From: Methanofastidiosum sp964630765
Lineage (GTDB): Archaea > Methanobacteriota_B > Thermococci > Methanofastidiosales > Methanofastidiosaceae
NCBI GenBank assembly: GCA_964630765.1
Contig: CAZVXE010000001.1
Location: forward strand, 47,982-111,981
Direction of reading: 5' to 3'
Length of the DNA stretch: 64,000 nt
This document shows positions 51,948 to 59,268 of this stretch, piece after piece. The translations under genes were made by a program, and so were the position numbers. Within the stretch, counting starts at the first letter, position 1, and each line of letters begins with the position of its first letter. Below the pieces are notes generated by a model. The model was given only the letters and a program-made list of their open reading frames with translations. It was not told where the DNA came from and searched no databases.

Positions 51948-52220
51948 ATGGTAATAGATGAAAAACGAAATATTTCACTTCTTAAAGCAATGGGGGAGAG
52001 TACAAGGTATAAAATTCTTAGCGTGCTTGTTTCTGGGGAACGTTGTGCTTGTGAAATTCCAGGACTAATAAAAAGGTCCCAGCCTAACACCTCTATGCAC
52101 CTCTCAAAATTACAGGATTGGGGAATTATACAGTCAAGAAGAGACGGCAAAAGGATACTCTACACAATTAAGGATTCAAGAGTTAAGAAAATTTTAGAAA
52201 TTGTAAATAAGGAGGATTGA
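51948..52220 (+). CDS. arsR: ArsR-family repressor (second copy)
   Basis: This 90-aa winged-helix regulator has a CxC thiol site (C33 and C35 in ERCACEIPGL), helix-turn-helix NTSMHLSKLQDWGIIQSRRDGKRILYTI and no extra C-terminal cysteines. It differs from the first copy, with Met-His-Leu where that one has Ser-Arg-His in the recognition helix, in keeping with a different operator sequence. The ATG is 25 nt from the TATA element, leaderless. It starts arsR-thioredoxin-CMD and is divergent from arsF-arsG. It probably represses both and perhaps the arsP-like gene. Confidence 0.9.
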   Translation: MVIDEKRNISLLKAMGESTRYKILSVLVSGERCACEIPGLIKRSQPNTSMHLSKLQDWGIIQSRRDGKRILYTIKDSRVKKILEIVNKED

Positions 52221-52224
52221 TTCT

Positions 52225-52458
52225 ATTAAAATAAAAGTTTTGGGAAGCGGATGCGCAACATGCAAAAATCTATATGAAAAAATAAAAAGATTAGCAAATG
52301 AGGGGAAAATTAATGCGACAGTTGAGTATAGTTCTGATATAAATGATCTTATTAATGAAGGAATAATGGGTAGCCCAGCTATATTAATAGATGGTAAAGT
52401 TGTAAAAGTTGGAAATCCCTCGGAAGAGGAGCTTAATAAAATTCTTAGCATAAAATAA
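52225..52458 (+). CDS. Small thioredoxin-like redox protein with an ATT start
   Basis: The 77-aa protein has the thioredoxin-like fold of the TM/MTH895 group. It begins (M)KIKVLGSGCATCKNLYEKI (C10, C13) and ends with MGSPAILIDGKVVKVGNPSEEELNKIL, which has the cis-Pro. The first strand KIKVLGSG is needed for the fold. The only codon in frame that keeps it is ATT 52225, nine bases after GGAGG, or ATA/ATT codons nearby. The first ordinary start, TTG 52240, would remove the strand. It is located four bases after arsR. The family is common in ars operons, presumably supplying reducing power. Confidence 0.78.
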   Translation: MKIKVLGSGCATCKNLYEKIKRLANEGKINATVEYSSDINDLINEGIMGSPAILIDGKVVKVGNPSEEELNKILSIK

Positions 52459-52472
52459 TTGGAGGGTTATAT

Positions 52473-52796
52473 ATGAGAATGTTAGAAGAATTCTTCCCCG
52501 AATTTACGAAAAAATTAGATGAGATAGATGAGCTATACAAAGATAAAAGAACAATAGATGAGAAGACCTATCAATTCATATGTTTTGCACTTTCTATTAA
52601 AGCCAGATCAAAGCCGTGTGTATTAAAACATTTCAAAGGGGCCCTTGAAGCCGGAGCTACAGTAAAGGAATTAAGTTACATTTTTGCTTTGGTGATGAGA
52701 GAAGCTGCTGGAGCCGATGACTGCTGGACACACGACGTAATAGGGGATTGGAAAGAGATACTAAAAGGCAATATAAACTGTGAATGTAAAAAATAA
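52473..52796 (+). CDS. Carboxymuconolactone decarboxylase-like (AhpD fold) protein
   Basis: This 107-aa alpha-helical protein is of the CMD family, with FALSIKARSKPCVLKHFKGALEAGATVKELSYIFALVMREAAGADDCW. AhpD-type members have CxxCxxxH. Here only the second cysteine and the His remain (SKPCVLKH), the first position being Ser, so disulfide chemistry like AhpD is doubtful. Cysteines occur again at DDCW and at the C-terminus (NCECKK). It lies 14 bp after the thioredoxin gene with GGAGGG upstream, third gene of the arsR unit. A role in arsenical handling is guilt by association. Confidence 0.75.
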   Translation: MRMLEEFFPEFTKKLDEIDELYKDKRTIDEKTYQFICFALSIKARSKPCVLKHFKGALEAGATVKELSYIFALVMREAAGADDCWTHDVIGDWKEILKGNINCECKK

Positions 52797-52804
52797 TTTT
52801 TTTT
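52797..52804 (+). terminator. U-tract terminator after the CMD gene
   Basis: An uninterrupted T8 run lies directly after the CMD stop, in the ten-base gap before the convergent arsP-like gene. Archaeal RNA polymerase ends at such runs without need of a hairpin. Confidence 0.5.
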
Positions 52805-52805
52805 A

Positions 52806-53912
52806 TTATATATTTCCAAATATTAGTCCTGCTATAGTAGAATACAATATAACTAACATTACATAAACTATAGTTCTTTTTGAACCTAACACTTTTCTAA
52901 TCACGAGCATATTAGGTAAACTCAGACTGGGCCCTGCTAATAATAAAGCCAAAGCTGGACCTTTTGCCATTCCTTTTGCGATAAGTGCTTGTAGTATAGG
53001 AATTTCAGTTAATGTAGAGAAGTACATAAACGCCCCAAATATAGAAGCTATCAAATTTCCCAAGACATTATTTTTTCCAACTATCTGTTCAATTAAATCT
53101 TGGGGGATTAAAGGCATTATGAATCCAGCTATAAAGACACCAATAAACAAGAGAGGAATCAACATCTTTGAAAATTGCCATGTTTCTTTAAGCCATGATT
53201 TAGAAGTTTCTTTAGAGAATTTGAAAATTGCTATTAAAGCTACAACTAATGTTAGAATCCCCATAGTGATATATTTCAAAGATGGCCCTATCGATAAACC
53301 ATTTACGACAAGTATCATTACCAGTGAAAAAAAGAATGCAATTAGAATTCTTGAAGAAACAGATGCATCAGCACTTTCTTCTAAATATAGTTTACCGCCT
53401 TCAGATCTTTCTCTAAAAATTAAGGCCATTGAAATCCCAACTATAATCGAAAGACTAATCGCAGAGATAACTCTTGCAAGACCTATAGAGAAACCTAAAA
53501 CACTAAATGTTAAGAATATAGCTGCAATATTAATAGCTGGACCAGAAAATAGAAAAGTAACAGCGGGGCCAAGTCCGGCACCTCTTTTTCTGATAGATGC
53601 GAATAATGGTAAGATAGTACAAGAGCAAACAGCGAGTATAGATCCAGATATCGAGGCAATACCATAGGATAATAATTTATTACTATCGCATCCAAGATAC
53701 TTTAAAACAACGTCTTTTTTTACAAATATACTAATGGCGCCGGCAATGAACATGGCAGGAACTAAACACGTCAAAACATGCTTTCTTGCGTAATCGTGCA
53801 AGAGATAGACAGCGCTAAATAATGATTCCTGAAATAGATTATTTCTGATAGGCATGAAATAAAATCCCAAAAAGAGGATGATTAGTATCAAAAGAATATT
53901 CTTTTCTTTCAT
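52806..53912 (-). CDS. ArsP-like permease (UPF0718/DUF318)
   Basis: This 368-aa membrane protein has about ten helices. It has the family motif AVCSCTILPLFASIRKRGAGLGPAVTFLFSGPAINIAAIFL (about 93-133) with the adjacent Cys-Ser-Cys, mirrored later by GAFMYFSTLTEIPILQALIAKGMAKGPALALLLAGPSLSLPNM. ArsP proteins of this family export trivalent methyl- and aromatic arsenicals. Others in the family are uncharacterised. Its location in the arsenic island supports ArsP. AAAGGG precedes the ATG, and a motif identical to part of the second ArsR operator lies upstream. Confidence 0.8.
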   Translation of the reverse strand: MKEKNILLILIILFLGFYFMPIRNNLFQESLFSAVYLLHDYARKHVLTCLVPAMFIAGAISIFVKKDVVLKYLGCDSNKLLSYGIASISGSILAVCSCTILPLFASIRKRGAGLGPAVTFLFSGPAINIAAIFLTFSVLGFSIGLARVISAISLSIIVGISMALIFRERSEGGKLYLEESADASVSSRILIAFFFSLVMILVVNGLSIGPSLKYITMGILTLVVALIAIFKFSKETSKSWLKETWQFSKMLIPLLFIGVFIAGFIMPLIPQDLIEQIVGKNNVLGNLIASIFGAFMYFSTLTEIPILQALIAKGMAKGPALALLLAGPSLSLPNMLVIRKVLGSKRTIVYVMLVILYSTIAGLIFGNI

Positions 53913-53959
53913 AACGAGCCCTTTGCTGTCAATGTATTATTCTAAACATATAATTATTA

Positions 53960-53972
53960 ATTGATATATAAA
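53960..53972 (-). promoter_or_regulatory. ArsR-like motif and TATA element before the arsP-like gene
   Basis: On the minus strand TTTATATATCAAT repeats the first 13 bases of the operator before the second arsR without change. It probably contains the TATA box, giving a leader of 25-30 nt before the arsP ATG at 53912. The mirror arm is absent, so binding could be weaker. Confidence 0.45.
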
Positions 53973-54052
53973 GTTTTCTACATTAATATAAGAAAAAATA
54001 ATTGGCCTTAAAATTAGATATTAAAAATTAATTAAAATAGAAAAATAAATTT

Positions 54053-55870
54053 TTAAGAGTACTCTTCGAGTCCTAGTCTCTTTAATGTTGCCTTTGTTGG
54101 AACTCCTTTTCTATCCCATCCTCTGAGGTCATAGTACTCATCGAGCATTGTGTCAAGCTCTTTCTGTGGTGTGTACATACCTTTTGAAGCACCAGATGGA
54201 ATTGGCTCGTTCAAAGCTCTCCATGGGATTGTGTCACCTGTTCTTGCTTTACCCGATTCTCTGATTGTGAATAATCTCTCCATTGTGTAAATTCTTTCTG
54301 CAATTAACTTGACTTCGTCTAAAGTTGTGTTCCATCCTGTTACTGCATTTATCCAGTCAGAATGCGCCTGAGCTACTGATGTTCCATATATTTTTTCAGC
54401 AAAATGGCAAACAACAAGTGAGTCTCCTAAGCATGTCCAGTTTTGAGTATTAAAAGCATTCAAAGCCCTTCCTTCTGTTGTTTTTCTCTTCTCTGGAGGT
54501 AGTCCATATTCAATTGGTCTTGCATCGTGGTGGCTTCCTCCTCTTGGAGAAGTTGCATATCCAACAGACATAGTTTTCTGTGCTCTTGGAGAGTGACCTG
54601 CAGGCTCAAGACCTTTGACATGGAACGCATACTTGTATGCATCCCCGCCTAATTTTTCTGCGATTGCCCTTGTTCCCTTACATATCAGGTCTCCAAATTC
54701 CCCTCGTCTCTCAGCTATTATTCTAACAAGCTCAAGAAGATCTTCACCGTTTCCAAATTTAAATGTGCGTCCTCCGGTGTCCTTCTCTGTTAAGAGTCCT
54801 CTTTCCATTAACTCCATAATCATAGAAGCTGTTACTCCAGCAGATATTGTGTCCAGCCCATATTCATCAGAAAGTCTATCTGCTTCAATCACATAGTCAA
54901 CGTCACCTATAGCTGGCATACTACCAAAAGAGTATTGCGTTTCGTATTCAGGGCCTTCTGAAACGTTGTCCCATTTATTAACTTTGAAATCTTTTGCACA
55001 GTGAATACAACAACTGAAGCATGACCTATGTCTAATTAAATGCTCGGTATTGAGTATTTCTCCACCAATCTTATCAACATGCTCAAATGTTTCTTCCTGC
55101 ATGTTTCTTGTTCCCATTCCCCCAAATGCATTAATACTTGCAGGAAGTCCGGTAGTTCCGTATTTAGAAAGACCGCCTAAAGTTTCTTTGGCTTTCTGGG
55201 CAAATTCTCCGTATAGTGCCTTTACTTTTCCCATGTCAGCTACTTTAACATCTTTGTCGCCGTATATTGCAATAGCTTTAAGATTCTTTGATCCCCAAAC
55301 TGCTCCATTACCACTTCTTCCGGCAACTCTGGTATCGGTGATAATTGATGTCATTGGAACCAATTTCTCTCCGGCTGGCCCAATGCATGCAACTTTATAC
55401 TCATGCGTAAGTTCTTTTTTTATTCTGTGTTGTGTTTCTATTGTCTTAAGGCCCCAGAATCTTTCTGCCTCTCTTATTTCAACTTTATCGTTGTTTATAA
55501 CAATCATTACAGGTGATGCTGCCTTTCCTTTAATTACAACTGCATCGTATCCTGCATATTTCAACATTGCAGCAAATCCTCCACCAGCACTACTGTCTGC
55601 AAGAAGCCCAGTTTGAGGAGATTTTACTCCAAAGTGTGTTCTTCCTGCTCCGTGAGCTAAAGTACCACTCAAAGGACCTGATGCAAATACAGAAACTGCC
55701 TCAGGCGAAAGTGGATCTGTACCCTTTTTTACTCCGTCATAAAGGTATTTTATTATGAATCCGTTTCCACCTAGCCATTTTCTGTAAAAATCCTCATTTG
55801 GAGTTTCAACTTCAATTTTACCCGTAGTTAGATCTATATGTAAAATTTTACCTGCATAACCATAAACCAT
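54053..55870 (-). CDS. aor: Aldehyde:ferredoxin oxidoreductase (tungsten AOR family)
   Basis: This 605-aa tungstopterin enzyme oxidises aldehydes to acids and reduces ferredoxin. The N-terminus MVYGYAGKILHIDLTTGKIEVE and WLGGNGFIIKYLYD are typical of AOR. AHGAGRTHFGVKSPQTGLLADSSAGGGFAA binds the pterin. The [4Fe-4S] ligands are in HRSCFSCCIHCAKDF and NTQNWTCLGDSLVVC. ATG 55870 follows GGTGAT by four bases. It lies two bases after the ferredoxin gene stop, which suggests a two-subunit enzyme. The aldehyde substrate is not predictable. Confidence 0.92.
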   Translation of the reverse strand: MVYGYAGKILHIDLTTGKIEVETPNEDFYRKWLGGNGFIIKYLYDGVKKGTDPLSPEAVSVFASGPLSGTLAHGAGRTHFGVKSPQTGLLADSSAGGGFAAMLKYAGYDAVVIKGKAASPVMIVINNDKVEIREAERFWGLKTIETQHRIKKELTHEYKVACIGPAGEKLVPMTSIITDTRVAGRSGNGAVWGSKNLKAIAIYGDKDVKVADMGKVKALYGEFAQKAKETLGGLSKYGTTGLPASINAFGGMGTRNMQEETFEHVDKIGGEILNTEHLIRHRSCFSCCIHCAKDFKVNKWDNVSEGPEYETQYSFGSMPAIGDVDYVIEADRLSDEYGLDTISAGVTASMIMELMERGLLTEKDTGGRTFKFGNGEDLLELVRIIAERRGEFGDLICKGTRAIAEKLGGDAYKYAFHVKGLEPAGHSPRAQKTMSVGYATSPRGGSHHDARPIEYGLPPEKRKTTEGRALNAFNTQNWTCLGDSLVVCHFAEKIYGTSVAQAHSDWINAVTGWNTTLDEVKLIAERIYTMERLFTIRESGKARTGDTIPWRALNEPIPSGASKGMYTPQKELDTMLDEYYDLRGWDRKGVPTKATLKRLGLEEYS

Positions 55871-55871
55871 T

Positions 55872-56273
55872 TTAATCACCTACCGACAATGCATTTTTTG
55901 GACAAATCTTGACACATTCTGGTTCCCCTTCACATAAATTACATTTGATTGGGAGTTTGTAATCTTTATGCCAATAAATACCATCGTATGGGCAGGCTTT
56001 AACACATAATCTACAACCGATACATAAATCGTTAATAAGAACGACTCTTTCTAAGTCTTGATCAATTACAAGGGCATCTGTTGGGCAAGCGTCAACACAA
56101 GGAGCATCGTCACATTGTAAACATACATTGTATTTTGGAGCGACATAGTCTTCCGTTTTAATTTTAATTCTAGATTTTTTTGGGTTAAATGCATCGTACC
56201 ACTTAGATGAACAAAACAATTCACATAAATTGCATCCAGCACATTTTTTTTCATCAAAAACTATATGTTTCAT
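55872..56273 (-). CDS. Polyferredoxin-type subunit of the AOR
   Basis: This is a 133-aa protein with four [4Fe-4S] cysteine clusters: CAGCNLCELFC (11-21), CLQCDDAPCVDACP, CIGCRLCVKACPYDG and CNLCEGEPECVKICP. The pattern is that of DmsB/AorB-like electron-transfer subunits. It is cotranscribed with the AOR gene downstream and likely shuttles its electrons. Upstream, CCGAAAATCTTTTATAT (about 56311-56327, minus strand) forms a BRE/TATA promoter and AGGAGGGT is the ribosome site. Confidence 0.88.
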   Translation of the reverse strand: MKHIVFDEKKCAGCNLCELFCSSKWYDAFNPKKSRIKIKTEDYVAPKYNVCLQCDDAPCVDACPTDALVIDQDLERVVLINDLCIGCRLCVKACPYDGIYWHKDYKLPIKCNLCEGEPECVKICPKNALSVGD

Positions 56274-56371
56274 TTAAAATACCCTCCTAGGATTGTTTCT
56301 GTTAATATTTATTCATATAAAAGATTTTCGGAATTAGCGATATGTTTAAATAAATATAACGAAAAATATAT

Positions 56372-56509
56372 TTATTTAAATTTTTTTCCTGTTTTTATGC
56401 ATTCTTTGCAAATTTGTCCTTCTAGGATACAGGATATACATATTGTTCTTCCACAAAGTCTGCATATATATGGGTAAACAACATGTTTTCCACAAATCAT
56501 GCACATCAT
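56372..56509 (-). CDS. 45-aa Cys-rich zinc-finger protein
   Basis: The short ORF encodes MMCMICGKHVVYPYICRLCG, then RTICISCILEGQICKECIKT and a lysine-rich end. After the leading MMC it has eight cysteines as four CxxC-like pairs (CMIC, CRLC, CISC, CKEC), as in cross-brace or B-box-like two-zinc modules. It starts seven bases after the map stop codon on the same strand, so it is probably the second gene of map's transcript. No Shine-Dalgarno is apparent. The regular cysteine spacing argues strongly that it is real. Similar tiny proteins in methanogens have no known role. Confidence 0.7.
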   Translation of the reverse strand: MMCMICGKHVVYPYICRLCGRTICISCILEGQICKECIKTGKKFK

Positions 56510-56516
56510 AACTATT

Positions 56517-57413
56517 TTAGGTGTAAACTTCACAGCCGCTTGAAGTTACAATCAAGCTGTTTTCAGCCTGAGACACCAAACCTCCTTCACTGTCTAATAA
56601 AACATTGTAAGGATATATTGCATTTGCCCTAATAAGATTTCTTAAAGAGAAGTTAATTTTAAGGCCAGTATAATTTTTTTCTAGCCATCTTTCTGCAAAT
56701 GGTAAAGTTTTATAATTTTGTTTTATAATATTCAATAATTTCTTGGAGCTAGGATCTCTTAGAGGCCTGTCCTGAAGATATTTGAAGATATAGACCTCTT
56801 CTGAAGATTTTAGCTTACCCGCTTTTGTGGATGCAAAAGGTTCTATTGCCATAATATCTCCTTCTTTTAGCTTTGTTCCAAGATTACTGTTGTAATTTGG
56901 AATAGTAATCCCAGAATGGAGAACATATGGTTTAAGCCCATGACCACAGAGATCTTTTATTGGATTAAAATTAAAATCTTTAATTGTTTCTTCTATTATT
57001 TTACCAATATAATTAGTCTTTACACCAGGTTCTACGGCAGTGATTGCATTTTTTAGGGCCTCTTGTGTTGCTTTTATGAGTTCGTCATCATTCTCATCAA
57101 CTTTTACAGTATATGCTGAATCAGCAATACATCCTTCAATATGGCATCCTATATCGACCTTTACGTAATCACCACTCTTAAGAACAAGATCAGTATTAAG
57201 ATTAGGCGTATAATGCGCAGCTATATTATTAATAGAAATATTACATGGGAAAGCTGGAAATCCTCCCATTTCAATTACTCTATTTTCTATAAATTCTACA
57301 AGATCAACTAATTTGTATCCGCTGACAACTAGTTTTCTTGATTCCTCTTTAACAATCTTAAGTATTTCTCCAGCTTTTCTATAGCTATCAAAGTAGTTTT
57401 CATCGTCTTGCAT
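56517..57413 (-). CDS. map: Methionine aminopeptidase, type II
   Basis: Map removes the initiator methionine from new proteins. The 298-aa length and the insertion between metal ligands mark the archaeal/eukaryal type II enzyme. Visible ligands and motifs are GDYVKVDIGCHIEGCIADSAYTV (Asp pair), DLCGHGLKPYVLHSGITIPNY (His) and GDIMAIEPFASTKAG (Glu). The N-terminal FPAFPCNISINNIAAHYTPN has the substrate His. CATTTAAATT (57433-57442) lies 24 nt before the ATG, leaderless. The gene borders the replication origin. Confidence 0.93.
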   Translation of the reverse strand: MQDDENYFDSYRKAGEILKIVKEESRKLVVSGYKLVDLVEFIENRVIEMGGFPAFPCNISINNIAAHYTPNLNTDLVLKSGDYVKVDIGCHIEGCIADSAYTVKVDENDDELIKATQEALKNAITAVEPGVKTNYIGKIIEETIKDFNFNPIKDLCGHGLKPYVLHSGITIPNYNSNLGTKLKEGDIMAIEPFASTKAGKLKSSEEVYIFKYLQDRPLRDPSSKKLLNIIKQNYKTLPFAERWLEKNYTGLKINFSLRNLIRANAIYPYNVLLDSEGGLVSQAENSLIVTSSGCEVYT

Positions 57414-57450
57414 AGAACAACAATAGAATATTCATTTAAATTATTATTTA

Positions 57451-57480
57451 TAGGGGTACCCCTTTGTTTCCAATGGAAAC
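57451..57480 (-). promoter_or_regulatory. Origin recognition box (ORB1)
   Basis: Read on the minus strand this contains TTTCCATTGGAAACAAAGGG followed by GTACCCC. It matches the archaeal ORB consensus (a TCCAGTGGAAAC core followed by a G string) and is nearly identical to ORB2 in opposite orientation. Orc1/Cdc6 would bind here. It lies just outside the map promoter. Confidence 0.8.
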
Positions 57481-57728
57481 TTAATTTTTATAATTCTTCT
57501 TGTATATTAATTTTAATTTTTATAAAATCCCATTATTCTATGTTTTTTTAACTATATAAATTTTTCCTCTTCTTGGATTCATTTGAGCAATCGAAAACAG
57601 ATATAATAAACACGATCATATATTTCAACTAAAACGTGTAATTTAGAATAAAGCTTAATTAACCTTTGTTTTGTTATAACAGTATAGATTATTTTCCTTT
57701 TAATTTGATTTTATTGATTAAAGTAAAT
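57481..57728. other. oriC: Probable replication origin oriC, AT-rich unwinding region
   Basis: About 248 bp without genes lie between two inverted ORBs. The stretch is extremely AT-rich, with runs such as TTAATTTTTATAATTC and TTTTTTTAACTATATAAATTT, fitting a duplex-unwinding element. cdc6 starts just to the right, the standard arrangement for euryarchaeal origins. I see no additional complete ORB inside. Confidence 0.78.
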
Positions 57729-57754
57729 CTCCAGTGGAAACAAAGGGGTGGGAG
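57729..57754 (+). promoter_or_regulatory. Origin recognition box (ORB2), adjoining the cdc6 promoter
   Basis: TCCAGTGGAAACAAAGGGGT followed by GGGAG is a near-perfect archaeal ORB. It abuts the cdc6 TATA box ATATATAAAAAG (57757-57768), so Orc1 binding may also control its own gene. It is inverted relative to ORB1, with the G-rich ends pointing away from the AT-rich centre. Confidence 0.82.
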
Positions 57755-57796
57755 AAATATATAAAAAGGATAGTTATGACATAGAATAGTAGAGTG

Positions 57797-59245
57797 ATGC
57801 AATTGAATGACAATGACGAAGAAACACCTTTGAAGTACGACGCAAACACCAAAGCGAAGAATTTTTCTGAAGTTTCCGATAAAGAGGAACTCCAATATAC
57901 TATTGCTTCGACTGTAGAAGATTTTGTTTCAAATAAACAATCATCGCTTGATGATTTGTTTGACGAACTTCTTTTATCAAATTCTATCTTTAAAAATAAA
58001 GAAGTTTTACGACATTCTTATACTCCTGATATATTACCACACAGAAAAAATGAAATAGAAAAGCTTGCTGCAATTTTGGTATCCGCTCTTAAAGGAGAAA
58101 CACCCTCAAACATATTTGTTTATGGTAAAACTGGAACAGGTAAAACTGTAGTGGTAAAATATGTTGGAAACGGTCTTGTTAAAAAAGTTGGCGGTAAGGC
58201 CTTTTTGAAAACATCTCCAACAATTGATTGTAACACTGGACTTCCAAAACCAGATCTTTGTTCAAGTGTGAAGATGGACATGCCTATTACTTTTATTTAT
58301 ATTAATTGTGAAGTTGTTGATACACAATATAGGCTTTTATCAAAATTATCTGAATACTTTGGTCAGTCAGTTCCCCTAACGGGTTGGCCCACGGATAAAA
58401 TTTATGATGTTTTCTCTCAAAGTCTTGACAGTGAAAAAAAACTTGTTATTATTATTCTCGATGAAGTTGACCAACTCCTGAAAAAAGGAGGAGATGATGT
58501 TCTTTATAATTTAACGAGAATTAATGGGGACTTGGAAAATGCTAGGGTCAGTATAATTGGCATTTCAAATGATTTAAAATTCATCGAGTTTTTGGACCCT
58601 AGGGTGAAGAGCTCTCTTGGTGAAGAAGAAATTATATTTCCGCCATATGATGCTCCACAACTTATGGATATCTTGGAAGATAGGTCAAAAATTTCTTTTA
58701 ATGATTCAGTAATTAATCCTGGTGTAATTCCTCTTTGTGCTGCGTTTGCTGCCCAAGAACATGGAGATGCCCGAAGAGCCCTCGACCTATTAAGAACTGC
58801 TGGTGAAATAGCAGAAAGACAGAATGCTAAAAAAGTTACAGAACCCCACGTCAGAGTTGCGAAGGACAGAATCGAACAGGATAGAATATCTGAAGTAATT
58901 AAAACACTTCCAACTCAATCAAAACTTATACTCTATTCTGTATACCTTCTTGAAAAATACATGCCCGGAGAAATTATCACAGGGGATGTATTCAACATCT
59001 ACAAGGATTTAAGTAACATCTTAAAAATTGACATACTTACTCAAAGAAGGGTATCTGATTTAATATCGGAGCTTGATATGCTTGGGATATTAAATGCTAA
59101 AGTTGTAAGCAAGGGGAGATATGGGAGGACAAGAGAAATATCTTTAGGTGTTCCACCAACTCAGATTAAATCTCTGCTTGAAAATGACTTTAAAATCAAG
59201 AAAGTATCTGGGTATATCCCACCAATTCAACACAGGCTTATATAG
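57797..59245 (+). CDS. cdc6: Orc1/Cdc6 replication initiator
   Basis: This AAA+ origin-binding protein recognises ORBs and loads MCM. The 482-aa product has an acidic N-terminal region (1-60), YTPDILPHRKNEIEKLA, Walker A GKTGTGKT (110-117), Walker B ILDEVDQL (220-227), sensor 1 IGISND, sensor 2 GDARRALDLL (323-332) and a winged helix (about 370-460). Between Walker A and the next strand there are about 20 extra residues (VGGKAFLKTSPTIDCNTGLP and on). ATG 57797 was chosen over GTG 57794. Transcription would start close by, near 57788. It lies directly beside the two ORBs, as expected for the initiator of this origin. Confidence 0.94.
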   Translation: MQLNDNDEETPLKYDANTKAKNFSEVSDKEELQYTIASTVEDFVSNKQSSLDDLFDELLLSNSIFKNKEVLRHSYTPDILPHRKNEIEKLAAILVSALKGETPSNIFVYGKTGTGKTVVVKYVGNGLVKKVGGKAFLKTSPTIDCNTGLPKPDLCSSVKMDMPITFIYINCEVVDTQYRLLSKLSEYFGQSVPLTGWPTDKIYDVFSQSLDSEKKLVIIILDEVDQLLKKGGDDVLYNLTRINGDLENARVSIIGISNDLKFIEFLDPRVKSSLGEEEIIFPPYDAPQLMDILEDRSKISFNDSVINPGVIPLCAAFAAQEHGDARRALDLLRTAGEIAERQNAKKVTEPHVRVAKDRIEQDRISEVIKTLPTQSKLILYSVYLLEKYMPGEIITGDVFNIYKDLSNILKIDILTQRRVSDLISELDMLGILNAKVVSKGRYGRTREISLGVPPTQIKSLLENDFKIKKVSGYIPPIQHRLI

Positions 59246-59268
59246 ATTAATTAAAAAGAAAAAGTAAA

